From Arenibacter nanhaiticus (GTDB taxonomy: Bacteria; Bacteroidota; Bacteroidia; Flavobacteriales; Flavobacteriaceae): DNA of 64,000 nt. Below the pieces are notes generated by a model. That model did not search any database. It was given only the letters and a program-made list of their open reading frames with translations, and was not told where the DNA came from. This document shows positions 26,465-35,258 of the stretch, in pieces (within the stretch, counting starts at the first letter, position 1; each line of letters starts with the position of its first letter). A program made the position numbers and the translations under genes. Location: positions 62,001 to 126,000 of the forward strand of contig NZ_FQYX01000005.1 of assembly GCF_900141935.1 (NCBI RefSeq), in the 5' to 3' direction.

Positions 26465-26498
26465 AAATATAGGGAAGCCTTTTAAAAAGCCCCCCTAT
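26465..26498 (-). terminator. Terminator of the rhomboid gene
   Basis: Minus strand: ATAGGG...CCCTAT with an inner CTTTTT/AAAAG pairing, followed by ATTTTTAG, 37 nt after the stop at 26535. Confidence 0.55.
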
Positions 26499-26534
26499 CT
26501 GTTTTACTTTCTATGTTAGTGTTATAGGATTGTA

Positions 26535-27185
26535 TTAAAGCTTCCCTAGTTTCCCTAAAACAAATAGGATAATGATCGGAATTGCCAATAATAGCACCAT
26601 CCAAGTATCTGTAAGTAACAGTTCCGGTTTAAATAATAAGGTCGTCAAATATCCACCGATTGCCCCTCCAAAATGGGCCGTATGACCAATATTCCCCAAT
26701 CTGTTTTTCATTCCATAGATAGAATAGAACAAATACAAAATTCCCAGGACATAAGCTGGCAACGGAATTGGAATAAACATAATTCCCAAACGCATATCGG
26801 GTTGCAACAATATAGCTGCATATAAAATACCCGTCACGGCCCCACTGGCACCGACAGCACTGTAAAAAGGTTCTTTTTTATGAAAAAACAAGGCCAAAAT
26901 ACTTCCGGCGACCAGGCTGATAAAATATATGATCCCAAATTTAGCCGGCCCCAACCAACCAATCACCACATCGGCGAAAAAATATAAGGTAAACATATTA
27001 AAGAAAAGGTGGGAAAGATCTACATGCAGAAAACCAGAAGTAATCATTCTGTCTTTTTGCCCAGCTTGTATCGCCCCAACTCCAAATTTATAACGCTCAA
27101 AAAATGATTGATCCTTAAACCCCTTAAAGGATGCCAGGACATTGGCGGCCATAATAGCCATAGTTGCCAAATGTATATTATTCAT
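26535..27185 (-). CDS. Rhomboid-family intramembrane serine protease
   Basis: 216 residues from the ATG at 27185 (nine further codons are open upstream). Six hydrophobic segments with the loop-1 region, SGFLHVDLSHLFFNMFTLYF, which holds the conserved HxxxNM, the catalytic serine in the GASGA motif (AVGASGAVTG) and the catalytic histidine in HTAHFGGAIGGYL. This is a minimal six-helix rhomboid without an added cytoplasmic domain. It cuts transmembrane substrates in the inner membrane; natural substrates are not known. It is divergent from the LpxL-type acyltransferase, and the two share a palindromic promoter. Confidence 0.92.
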   Translation of the reverse strand: MNNIHLATMAIMAANVLASFKGFKDQSFFERYKFGVGAIQAGQKDRMITSGFLHVDLSHLFFNMFTLYFFADVVIGWLGPAKFGIIYFISLVAGSILALFFHKKEPFYSAVGASGAVTGILYAAILLQPDMRLGIMFIPIPLPAYVLGILYLFYSIYGMKNRLGNIGHTAHFGGAIGGYLTTLLFKPELLLTDTWMVLLLAIPIIILFVLGKLGKL

Positions 27186-27209
27186 GTATAAAACAATTAA
27201 TTTTGGTTC

Positions 27210-27227
27210 CAAATATAGTTATATTTG
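27210..27227. promoter_or_regulatory. Divergent, touching -7 elements of the rhomboid and acyltransferase genes
   Basis: CAAATATAGTTATATTTG is a perfect inverted repeat whose right half, TATATTTG (27220-27227), is a plus-strand -7 element 16 nt before the ATG at 27244, and whose left half is the same octamer on the minus strand before the rhomboid gene. The two cannot be occupied together. Confidence 0.5.
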
Positions 27228-27243
27228 CCCTAATTTAAATTTC

Positions 27244-28131
27244 ATGCAGCTTTTAGTATATCTTTTGGCCTACCCTTTTTTATGGCTTATTTCCATATTG
27301 CCTTTTAGGTTATTTTACCTCTTTTCCGACTTTATATATGTGTTGGTTTTTCATGTTGTCGGCTACCGTAAGGAAGTCGTTTACAACAATTTAAAACTTG
27401 TATTCCCCAAAAAAACCGAAGAAGAAATTCTTAAGATCCGGAGAGGTTTTTACCATCATATGTGCGACACTTTCCTAGAAATGGTAAAGACAATGTCGCT
27501 TTCTAAAAAAGAAGCTTTTAGGCGTTTTAAAATAACCAATATTGAGGTGTTACAGGATATTTCAAAAAACAAAAGCGTCCTTGTAGTTTGCTCACACTAT
27601 GCCAATTGGGAGTGGTTAATTAGTACCAATAACCATGTAGATACCAAGGGTTATGGAGTATATCAAAAAGTAGGCAATAAGCATTTCGATCGCTTGATAA
27701 AAAAAATTCGGGCGAAATGGAATACGGAGCTAATTTCGCAAAGAGAAACCGTAAAAACAGTCGTCGGAAATGCCAGAAACGGAGTTTTAGCTGTGTATGG
27801 AATGGTAAGCGACCAGTCTCCTAGGGTTACAAAAAACCAATATTGGCGAGAATTCATGGGGGTTAAGGTTCCTGTTTTCAACGGGCCTGAAAATTTAGCC
27901 AAAAAATTAGACCTAGCCGTTTTATTCATGAAGGTAAGCAAAGTAAAAAGAGGGTATTATTCTGCTGAAATCATTCCTATCACCCTTTCTGGAAAAGATA
28001 CCGAGAAAAATGAAATTACGGACGAGTTTTTCAGACTCACCGAAAATCAAATTAAGGAAAGGCCAGAACATTACCTTTGGTCGCATAGACGTTGGAAGCA
28101 TCGGGATAAAGTTCCGAAGGAGTACCAATAG
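27244..28131 (+). CDS. LpxL/HtrB-type lysophospholipid acyltransferase
   Basis: 295 residues from the ATG at 27244; upstream open codons run into the rhomboid gene and are rejected. An N-terminal membrane anchor (QLLVYLLAYPFLWLISILPF) is followed by the family start VVGYRKEVVYNNLKLVFP. The catalytic H-x4-E is seen in CSHYANWEWL, and SDQSPR and WSHRRWKHR near the C-terminus are also conserved. It is likely to add a secondary acyl chain to lipid A at the inner leaflet, or to acylate a related lipid such as an aminolipid; the substrate cannot be settled. Together with the LpxH-like gene at 19.7 kb it fits outer-membrane lipid synthesis. Confidence 0.9.
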   Translation: MQLLVYLLAYPFLWLISILPFRLFYLFSDFIYVLVFHVVGYRKEVVYNNLKLVFPKKTEEEILKIRRGFYHHMCDTFLEMVKTMSLSKKEAFRRFKITNIEVLQDISKNKSVLVVCSHYANWEWLISTNNHVDTKGYGVYQKVGNKHFDRLIKKIRAKWNTELISQRETVKTVVGNARNGVLAVYGMVSDQSPRVTKNQYWREFMGVKVPVFNGPENLAKKLDLAVLFMKVSKVKRGYYSAEIIPITLSGKDTEKNEITDEFFRLTENQIKERPEHYLWSHRRWKHRDKVPKEYQ

Positions 28132-28553
28132 GCCCTCCTAAGCTACTTCCCTTTAAATTCTACTGGCTTAAAACTCCGCAGCAAGACCGGACCTTTCCTT
28201 TGCTAGTGGGGTAAAACTATTATGGCTTCATTTAAATTCGCATTTGATATGCTACATCAGGATTTTAAACTTATCCCTTGATCTTAATTGCACACAGTAA
28301 TAGCAAATTACTACCGAAACCGACTTCTTTTTAAAGCATATAACTTACTTCCGAGAAAAAAATATGCTTTGTCTTGAATAGACCCCTTAACTGCCCTTTT
28401 GTATAAAAGTTTAGGAATTCTATTTGTCTATCACTCTCCTAAACTGAATATCAATGAACTAGAGAAATTCGGTTAAATACATTGCTAAATTTTGCAGTTT
28501 TACAATTTAAATATACCTTCAAAGCTGTAACACTAAAAACAGCTATCAGGCCC
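28132..28553. other. Intergenic region before the sterol-desaturase-family gene
   Basis: 422 bp of AT-rich sequence. No terminator was found after the acyltransferase gene, and no clear -33/-7 pair before 28554. TTTAAATTCGCATTTGATATG (28230-28250 region) faintly recalls R2 but is too diverged to call. Confidence 0.3.
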
Positions 28554-29567
28554 ATGGATATTTTGCAAACCTTATATAACGAAATCATTGGATTTCTCGG
28601 AGTCTCACAGGTATGGGAGATATTAAAAACCGGGAACTACAGTAGTTTTACCACCTATGAGGGTATAGTAGCCTTAATATACCCCATAATTCCTTTGCTG
28701 ATTCTCCTTGAATTTATACTAGGGTTAGTCTACAAGAAACCACAAACCAAGGTATATAAAGTCAATTTTCTTATCTATATCTTTAATAGATTCATTGGAA
28801 GGTTCATCGCAATTGCCATGGTTGTATTAATCATAGGAGCATTGCAATCCTATGCCTTGTTTCAAACCGAAATGACGTGGTATTGGTTTATTTACGGCTA
28901 TATCATTTGGGAGTTTGGGCACTTTATCTACCATTACTTGGGTCATAAAGTGCGATTATTCTGGTGTTTGCATTCTACCCACCATGCCCCCGAGGAAATG
29001 AATCTTTCGGTAACCCATGCACATTTTTTTCTGGAAGCTCCTTATGCGGATACGATAAGAACAACGGTTTGTATTTTATTGGGAGTAGATCCTGCCCTGC
29101 TTTTTTTAATTATGTTTATTGATGGTACTTACGGAGCATTTATCCATGTGGGAGAGAATTTGATGAAAAATGGCCGAATGGGTTTTCTGAACAAAATAAT
29201 CTTAACCCCATCGCACCATAGGGTACATCATGCTAAAAACCCACTATATATGGATACCAACTTTTGTAATCTATTAAATATATGGGATAAGCTTTTCGGC
29301 ACCTATCAAAATGAGGAAGCAGATATTGCGATTGAATATGGTATCACCCGAGAAATAAATTCGGGCAATTTTTTGGATGTTTATTTCGGTGAATTTGTTG
29401 CCTTGTTCAAGGACATCGCAAGGGCACCAGGCTTAAAAAACAAGCTTTTGTATACCGTAATGCCTCCCGGATGGAGCCATACGGGAGAACATCAAACGGC
29501 AAAAATTGTAAGGAACGCGCATTTACAACAAAACATTCCTTCACAAAAAAAGGTGGCTAAGGTGTAA
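28554..29567 (+). CDS. Sterol desaturase / fatty acid hydroxylase superfamily protein
   Basis: 337 residues from the ATG at 28554 (MDILQTLYNEIIGFLG); an in-frame ATG 72 nt upstream gives a poorer N-terminus. An integral membrane protein with four or more hydrophobic segments and the di-iron histidine motifs of the superfamily: HFIYHYLGHKVR (HxxxH), HSTHHAP (HxxHH) and HRVHHAKNP (HxxHH). It should hydroxylate or desaturate a lipid chain using O2. The substrate is unknown; hydroxy fatty acids, aminolipids and carotenoids are candidates in this group. Its 3' end overlaps the convergent nuclease gene by 11 bp. Confidence 0.88.
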   Translation: MDILQTLYNEIIGFLGVSQVWEILKTGNYSSFTTYEGIVALIYPIIPLLILLEFILGLVYKKPQTKVYKVNFLIYIFNRFIGRFIAIAMVVLIIGALQSYALFQTEMTWYWFIYGYIIWEFGHFIYHYLGHKVRLFWCLHSTHHAPEEMNLSVTHAHFFLEAPYADTIRTTVCILLGVDPALLFLIMFIDGTYGAFIHVGENLMKNGRMGFLNKIILTPSHHRVHHAKNPLYMDTNFCNLLNIWDKLFGTYQNEEADIAIEYGITREINSGNFLDVYFGEFVALFKDIARAPGLKNKLLYTVMPPGWSHTGEHQTAKIVRNAHLQQNIPSQKKVAKV

Positions 29568-30345
29568 ACACCAAAGTGGCCATAATAATACAATGATCGG
29601 TAGCATAGTTTTCACATAGCACCTCATAAGCTATAACCTTCCATTTTTGGGGCATATTCACTAAAATATGGTCAATACAAACCGATGGGTTTTCTGAAGG
29701 CCAAGTCGGCTTAAAAGCTTCCGGATGTGCTGTTTTCGTATATTCCTTCTGTAAAATCCTCATAGGTTCGCTGTCGGTTTCAGCATTTAAATCGCCCACA
29801 ATAAGGGTTGGCAAAGGGGAGTCTTTAAAGGTATCTACCAAGGCCTTTGCTTGCATCACTCTATCCGTATCATCTTCTAAATGATCTAAATGTGTTGCCA
29901 CAAATTGGATGGTATTTCCTTGTTGGGTCTTTACCCTAGTTACCAAGGCTGCCCGTGGCTCTGAAGTGGGCAAATGCGGCAATGCTACATTTTCACTACC
30001 AATAAAGCTATATTGGGACAAAACCCCTTCCCCGTATTCTCCGCCATCATAATACATGGCCCGGCCAAAAAGGGATGCCATTTTTGTCCTATATCCAAGC
30101 TCTGTAGGCAAATCGTACTCCTTGGCCCTTTTGGTTTTAAAATCTACCTCCTGCATGGCCACCAAATGGGGCTTATAATGGTTAATGACCCCGGCAAGGG
30201 TATCTAGATTAAAATCGTTTTTTGTGGTGGCCCCATGTAAGATATTAAAGCTCATCACCCTCAAGGTATCGGCCTGGGCACTGCTGTAAAGAGACAGGCT
30301 AGCTACAAAAACAAAAAGAGATATTTTTAAATTGGTCAGATTCAT
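29557..30345 (-). CDS. Exported endonuclease/exonuclease/phosphatase-family protein
   Basis: 262 residues. Signal peptide (KISLFVFVASLSLYSSAQA), then the EEP fold: VMSFNILHGA, VAMQEVD (metal-binding Glu), ATHLDHL, VGDLNAETDSEP and the terminal YATDHCIIM with the catalytic Asp-His pair. It may be a nuclease or a phosphodiesterase acting outside the cytoplasm, as many Bacteroidota members are; the substrate is unclear. The ATG at 30343-30345 is preceded by R2 copy 2, whose small ORF stop overlaps this ATG (ATGA on the minus strand). It is convergent and overlapping with the sterol-desaturase-family gene. Confidence 0.88.
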   Translation of the reverse strand: MNLTNLKISLFVFVASLSLYSSAQADTLRVMSFNILHGATTKNDFNLDTLAGVINHYKPHLVAMQEVDFKTKRAKEYDLPTELGYRTKMASLFGRAMYYDGGEYGEGVLSQYSFIGSENVALPHLPTSEPRAALVTRVKTQQGNTIQFVATHLDHLEDDTDRVMQAKALVDTFKDSPLPTLIVGDLNAETDSEPMRILQKEYTKTAHPEAFKPTWPSENPSVCIDHILVNMPQKWKVIAYEVLCENYATDHCIIMATLVFTP

Positions 30346-30435
30346 ATGTTGATTTTATTGTTTTTAAAGATCATATGTAATTGGCATCGTTGAATTCGTA
30401 ATTACAAACAGTTTTCGGTTATGCCCATTTCATAT
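30342..30435 (-). repeat. R2 dispersed leader repeat, copy 2 (before the EEP gene)
   Basis: Minus-strand repeat from ATGAAATGGGCAT (about 30435) to AAAACAATAA (30355). The conserved small ORF starts with ATG at 30372-30374 and, because one A is missing from the A run, is read in a different frame and closes with TGA at 30342-30344, overlapping the EEP start. Confidence 0.6.
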
Positions 30436-30440
30436 CTTAT

Positions 30441-30474
30441 AAAAAATAGGGCCGGCAGTATAAAACCCCGACCC
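30441..30474 (-). terminator. Rho-independent terminator of glmM
   Basis: Minus strand: GGGTCGG / CCGGCCC (one G-T pair) with a 12-nt loop, then TATTTTTT, about 20 nt after the stop at 30495. Confidence 0.75.
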
Positions 30475-30494
30475 TTAGCTAAACTTTATCTGTG

Positions 30495-31883
30495 TTAGAT
30501 TCCTGCTACCGTTTTTATTTCGGCGATAATCCTATCGGCCAAAGCATCAGCATCGGCCTGACTCTTGGCCTCGGTATAAATCCTGATAATAGGTTCGGTA
30601 TTGGATTTTCTCAAATGCACCCAATTCTCTGGAAAATCAATTTTCACCCCATCAATGGTAGAAATTTCTTCATCCTTATATTTTCCGGCCATGGCGGTTA
30701 AAATACCATCGACATCCAATCCTGGGGTTAATTCAATTTTCTTTTTGCTCATAAAGTAACTAGGATAACTAGCTCTTAGCTCGCTAACCGTACCTCCTCT
30801 TTCTGCCATCAGCATTAAGAACAAGGCTGTCCCTACAAGCGAATCCCTACCGTAATGGCTTTCTGGGTAAATGATCCCTCCATTACCTTCACCGCCTATA
30901 ATGGCGTTATTGGCTTTCATCTTGGCTACTACATTTACTTCTCCTACTGCCGAAGCCTCATAAGAACCTCCGTGTTTTAAGGTAATATCCCTTAGCGCTC
31001 TCGAAGAAGAAAGGTTAGACACGGTATTTCCTTTCGTTTTTCCCAAAACATAATCGGCACAAGCAACCAAAGTATACTCTTCCCCGAACATTTCTCCTTC
31101 ATTGGTTATAAAGGCCAAACGGTCTACATCCGGATCTACAACAATTCCAAAATCGGCCTTTTCTTTCACTACCAGCTCACAAATATCGCCTAGATGTTCT
31201 TTTAAAGGTTCTGGGTTATGCGGAAAATGTCCGGTAGGGTCACAATAAAGTTCCACTACCTCAACGCCAAGTTCTTTTAGCAATTTTGGAATGGCAATCC
31301 CTCCGGTAGAGTTCACGCCGTCGACTACCACCTTAAATTTGGCAGCTTTAATAACTTCTGCATCCACCAATGGCAGGTCTAACACCTCATCGATATGGAT
31401 ATCTATATAAGAATCATTTCTGGTGATACTTCCTAAATCGTCTACCTCAGAAAAAACAAAGGCTTCCTGTTCTGCTATTGCCAAAATTTTAGCTCCTTGT
31501 GCGGCATCTAAAAACTCGCCTTTCTCGTTTAACAATTTTAAGGCATTCCACTGTTTTGGGTTATGGCTTGCAGTAAGAATGATCCCACCATCGGCCTTTT
31601 CTAAGGGAACGGCAATCTCTACGGTAGGAGTGGTAGAAAGGTCTAGATCTATAATATCTATTCCAAGACCTACAAGGGTTGATACCACAAGGTTTTGTAT
31701 CATTTCTCCAGACAAACGAGCATCCCTACCGATCGCGACGGTTAATTTTTCTTTATTGGAATACTCCTTTAGCCAAATTCCGTACGCGGCTGCAAATTTT
31801 ACCGCATCAATAGGAGTTAAGTTATCTCCTGGCTGCCCGCCAATGGTTCCTCGAATACCAGAAATCGATTTTATTAAAGTCAT
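30495..31883 (-). CDS. glmM: Phosphoglucosamine mutase
   Basis: Alpha-D-phosphohexomutase that turns glucosamine 6-phosphate into glucosamine 1-phosphate for UDP-GlcNAc, peptidoglycan and lipopolysaccharide. 462 residues from the ATG at 31883 (28 more open codons lie upstream but carry no family sequence and would pass the promoter). Motifs: SGIRGTIGG start; phosphoserine loop ILTASHNPKQWNALK with Ser106; metal loop DPDVDRLAF; sugar-binding GEGNGG; and the phosphate loop RKSNTEPIIRIYTEA. The Bacteroidota version lacks close resemblance to plain PGM in the sugar loop, which favours glmM. It is divergent from the AcpH gene. Confidence 0.9.
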   Translation of the reverse strand: MTLIKSISGIRGTIGGQPGDNLTPIDAVKFAAAYGIWLKEYSNKEKLTVAIGRDARLSGEMIQNLVVSTLVGLGIDIIDLDLSTTPTVEIAVPLEKADGGIILTASHNPKQWNALKLLNEKGEFLDAAQGAKILAIAEQEAFVFSEVDDLGSITRNDSYIDIHIDEVLDLPLVDAEVIKAAKFKVVVDGVNSTGGIAIPKLLKELGVEVVELYCDPTGHFPHNPEPLKEHLGDICELVVKEKADFGIVVDPDVDRLAFITNEGEMFGEEYTLVACADYVLGKTKGNTVSNLSSSRALRDITLKHGGSYEASAVGEVNVVAKMKANNAIIGGEGNGGIIYPESHYGRDSLVGTALFLMLMAERGGTVSELRASYPSYFMSKKKIELTPGLDVDGILTAMAGKYKDEEISTIDGVKIDFPENWVHLRKSNTEPIIRIYTEAKSQADADALADRIIAEIKTVAGI

Positions 31884-31905
31884 AGTGTATGTTAATGTTT
31901 TTTTA

Positions 31906-31913
31906 CAAATATA
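31906..31913 (-). promoter_or_regulatory. -7 element of glmM
   Basis: Minus-strand TATATTTG, 22 nt before the ATG at 31883. It supports that start over the longer frame. No -33 TTG at the usual spacing. Confidence 0.4.
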
Positions 31914-31979
31914 AGAGATAGGCTTAAAACCTAGCCTCTTAATTCGTAAATTCGAATTTAATAACATTTCTAGCTATTT

Positions 31980-32585
31980 ATGAATTTTTTAGCACACATA
32001 TACTTATCCTTTAATAACGATAATTTAACTATTGGAAATTTTATAGCGGATAGTATTAGGGGTAATAAATACTTGCAATTTCCGGAGGAGATACAAAAAG
32101 GGATTCTATTACACCGTGCTATTGATAGTTTTACCGATGCCCACCCAACGTTTCGTAAAAGCACCAAACGCCTACATCCCAACTACAGTCATTATAGCGG
32201 GGTCATTGTAGATATCTACTATGACCATTTCCTTGCTAAAAACTGGGCAGCCTATTGCGATATTCCCTTGGTTGACTATACCGAAAATTTTTATGCCCTT
32301 TTAGAAAACCACTATAGCATACTCCCAGAACGGGTACAACATATGATGCCCTATATGGTTTCTGACAACTGGATCTATAATTATTCTAAACTAAAAGGTA
32401 TTTCTACAGCCCTGACCAATATAAACCGACGTACAAAATACAAATCCAACATGCATTTGGCCATTGGTGACTTAGAGGAACACTACGCCGATTTTGAAGC
32501 TGAATTCACCTCTTTTTTTGAAGAATTGATAAACTTTTCCAAACAAAAGCACCACTCCTTAAAAACAGGAAAAAGTGTGTTTTAA
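31980..32585 (+). CDS. Acyl carrier protein phosphodiesterase (AcpH/DUF479 family)
   Basis: 201 residues. MNFLAHIYLSFNNDNLTIGN is the typical AcpH start; it continues FIADSIRG, GILLHRAIDSFTDAHP and VIVDIYYDHFLAKNW, which hold the conserved His and Asp residues of this degenerate HD-like metal hydrolase. The family removes the 4'-phosphopantetheine arm from acyl carrier protein. It is cytoplasmic. The gamma-glutamyltransferase gene starts 19 bp after its stop codon on the same strand, so co-transcription is likely, without an obvious functional link. Confidence 0.88.
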   Translation: MNFLAHIYLSFNNDNLTIGNFIADSIRGNKYLQFPEEIQKGILLHRAIDSFTDAHPTFRKSTKRLHPNYSHYSGVIVDIYYDHFLAKNWAAYCDIPLVDYTENFYALLENHYSILPERVQHMMPYMVSDNWIYNYSKLKGISTALTNINRRTKYKSNMHLAIGDLEEHYADFEAEFTSFFEELINFSKQKHHSLKTGKSVF

Positions 32586-32604
32586 AAGTCAAACAAAACA
32601 ATAT

Positions 32605-34293
32605 ATGCAAGCAAAACATTTTTTTAGCATTCTATTTATCCTTTCTCTAATGGGTTGTAGGCAAGAGACAAAGCCTCTTACAGGTTTAGTCACTGAAAAG
32701 GCGATGGTGGTTTCTGCCCGAGAAGAAGCTTCCAAAATTGGGACGGCCATTTTACAAAAAGGCGGCAATGCCTTTGACGCCATGGTAGCCACGGAATTGG
32801 CTTTGGCCGTTGCCTATCCCTATGCGGGAAATATTGGTGGCGGTGGATTTATGGTATACCGAAAGGCCAATGGCGAGACTGGTGGATTAGATTATAGGGA
32901 AAAAGCCCCATTGGCTGCCCATAAGGATATGTATTTAGATTCTTTAGGCAATGTAATCCCCAACAAAAGCACCTTAGGGGCTACTGCTGTTGGAGTACCA
33001 GGAACTGTAGCCGGAGTGATGGCCGTTCACGAAAAGTTTGGTACCCTAAGTCTAAAAGAAATTTTAGCCCCAGTGATTCAATTAGCCGAAAAAGGCGTAG
33101 TGGTTACCCAAAAACAAGCAGATCGATTGGCAGAATACCAGGATATTTTTATACAAGTAAACGGAGATAGTACCTTTTTTGCCAAAACCTACCACGCTGG
33201 GGATACTATAAAATATCCTGCCTTGGGTTGGACCATGAAAAAAATTTCAGATCAGGGGAAGGCCGGATTTTATAAGGGAGAGGTAGCCCAAAAACTAGCC
33301 CATTTCATTCAGGCGAATGGCGGTTATGTTACCGAAGAAGATTTGGCCAAGTACGAGGCTAAATGGCGCGACCCTATTGAATTTGAATATAAGGAGCTTA
33401 AAATCATTTCTATGAGTCCCCCTAGCAGTGGCGGATTTACCATACATCAAATCTTTAAAATGATGGAGCCATATAAGGTGTCCGAGTTTGGTCATAATTC
33501 TGCCAAAACCATTCAGCTGTTTACCGAAGCTTCGCGCAGGGCTTATGCCGATAGAAACTACTATTTAGGGGATCCGGATTATGTGGACATTCCTATGGAA
33601 GCCTTGTTAAATGAAGGCTATTTAAAGGAAAGGATGCAGGATTTTTCCTTTGAGAAAGCTACAAAATCATCTGAGGTAGCCCACGGCGAGGTCCAAATAA
33701 CCGAAAGTACCGAAACCACCCACTACTCTATTGTAGACCAATATGGAAATGCAGTTTCTGCGACCACGACCATTAATGGTGGCTATGGCTCTAAATTGTA
33801 TTGCGATGAACTCGGCTTTTTTCTAAATAATGAGATGGATGATTTCAGTGCCAAACCAGGAGTCCCCAATATGTTCGGATTGGTAGGGGCCGAAGCCAAT
33901 AGTATTGCGCCAGAAAAACGTATGCTGAGCAGTATGACTCCGACCATAGTAGAAAAAGACGACAAACTATGGATGGTTGTCGGCACACCGGGAGGTTCTA
34001 CCATTATTACGGCAGTAGCCCAAACCATATTAAATACCTATGAATTTGGCATGGGCATGCAAGCGGCTGTCAACGCTCCCCGTTTTCACCATCAATGGCT
34101 ACCCGATGCCATTGTTTTTGAGCCTAATGGATTTGCCCCCAAACTCATTCACGAGCTTAAAGCAAAAGGGTACCATATTAACGAACAAAACAATCCGATC
34201 ATAGGAAAAGTCGATGCCATCTTAGTACTGCCCAATGGCAGCTTGGAGGGAGGCGCCGACAAGCGTGGTGATGATACCGCTGTAGGGTTTTAA
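32605..34293 (+). CDS. ggt: Gamma-glutamyltransferase lipoprotein
   Basis: Ntn hydrolase that moves or hydrolyses the gamma-glutamyl group of glutathione and related peptides. 562 residues from the ATG at 32605; lipoprotein signal KHFFSILFILSLMGC, Cys about 18. The precursor cuts itself before the nucleophile threonine of TTHYSIVDQYGNAVS (about residue 371), making large and small subunits. The substrate-binding SSMTPTIV and PGGSTII motifs are present, as is IGGGGFMVY in the large subunit. It acts in the periplasm, anchored to a membrane. Ten further codons are open upstream but overlap the AcpH gene. Confidence 0.92.
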   Translation: MQAKHFFSILFILSLMGCRQETKPLTGLVTEKAMVVSAREEASKIGTAILQKGGNAFDAMVATELALAVAYPYAGNIGGGGFMVYRKANGETGGLDYREKAPLAAHKDMYLDSLGNVIPNKSTLGATAVGVPGTVAGVMAVHEKFGTLSLKEILAPVIQLAEKGVVVTQKQADRLAEYQDIFIQVNGDSTFFAKTYHAGDTIKYPALGWTMKKISDQGKAGFYKGEVAQKLAHFIQANGGYVTEEDLAKYEAKWRDPIEFEYKELKIISMSPPSSGGFTIHQIFKMMEPYKVSEFGHNSAKTIQLFTEASRRAYADRNYYLGDPDYVDIPMEALLNEGYLKERMQDFSFEKATKSSEVAHGEVQITESTETTHYSIVDQYGNAVSATTTINGGYGSKLYCDELGFFLNNEMDDFSAKPGVPNMFGLVGAEANSIAPEKRMLSSMTPTIVEKDDKLWMVVGTPGGSTIITAVAQTILNTYEFGMGMQAAVNAPRFHHQWLPDAIVFEPNGFAPKLIHELKAKGYHINEQNNPIIGKVDAILVLPNGSLEGGADKRGDDTAVGF

Positions 34294-34342
34294 AAATGAG
34301 AAACAACTACCATTATTCACTAGGTGATACCATTCATTATCT

Positions 34343-35050
34343 GTGAAAAAACCAAGTAAAATATACCGCATAACAGCAGGCTCCCTTCTGCTTTTTATTC
34401 TTGCCTTAGGACTATTGTTTGGCTTTTATAACGAAGAGCTGCCAAAGGGGGAACAAGGCCCCAAAGCGGATGCCTTGGCAAAGAAAATGCTAACAGCAAT
34501 ACAGGAAGATAATTATAAAAACACTTCAATATTAGAGTGGTCTTTTGCCAGGGGGAAACATCAATATGTATGGAACAAGGAAGAAAACACTGTTAGGGTC
34601 CTATGGGACGAATATAGGGTTCATTTAAATTTAAAGCATCAAGGCAAGAGTAGGGCGTATAAAAACAACAGGCTTCTCAAGACCGAGAAACAGCAAAAAA
34701 TAATACAAAAAGCAACCGATTACTTTAATAACGATTCTTTTTGGTTAGTTGCTCCTTTCAAAGTTTTTGACCCTGGTACCGAACGTCGTTTAGTAACTTT
34801 AAAAGATGGCTCCCAAGGTTTATTGGTCACCTATACCCAAGGAGGAACGACCCCTGGGGATTCTTATTTATGGCTCTTAGGACCAGATGCTGTTCCAAAA
34901 AGCTTTAAAATGTGGGTGGAAATAATTCCTTTAGGCGGATTGGAAGCTAGTTGGGAGGGTTGGCAAAAAACGGCAGCAGGAGTCCTCTTACCCAGTAGTC
35001 ACCAAATAGGCCCTATCACCATTGGTATGGGAGCAGTGAAGGCCTATTAG
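34343..35050 (+). CDS. Membrane-anchored or exported protein of unknown function
   Basis: 235 residues, starting with GTG at 34343 (no ATG in frame nearby). One N-terminal hydrophobic segment (KIYRITAGSLLLFILALGLL) without a clean cleavage site suggests a signal anchor. The rest is soluble, rich in Trp and beta strand (HQYVWNKEENTVRVLWDEYR; PLGGLEASWEGWQKTAAGVL), and recalls outer-membrane-lipoprotein-sorting or LolA-like beta folds that bind lipids, but no diagnostic motif was seen. It lies 49 bp after ggt on the same strand. Function not assigned. Confidence 0.65.
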   Translation: MKKPSKIYRITAGSLLLFILALGLLFGFYNEELPKGEQGPKADALAKKMLTAIQEDNYKNTSILEWSFARGKHQYVWNKEENTVRVLWDEYRVHLNLKHQGKSRAYKNNRLLKTEKQQKIIQKATDYFNNDSFWLVAPFKVFDPGTERRLVTLKDGSQGLLVTYTQGGTTPGDSYLWLLGPDAVPKSFKMWVEIIPLGGLEASWEGWQKTAAGVLLPSSHQIGPITIGMGAVKAY

Positions 35051-35258
35051 AACATGGCTTCTAAGGAGGTGTTCTCCTTATTTTCCTACACTTTTTAGTG
35101 AGAATAGGAAAAAACAATAAAAGTCTAATATGTTTATTGGGTAACCGAAAATCTATTGCAGTACGCCTAAATTTTAACTTGGAAGTTTCAAAAATCCGTA
35201 TCTTGAAAATTGGTGCAAAAAATAAATTACCGTCCATACCATCAAACCGCCAAAGGTC

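Noticed and set aside
28132-28553. A fifth R2 copy near 28230
   Set aside because: Only about 15 bases resemble R2, and the mini-ORF and the spacing to a start codon are missing.
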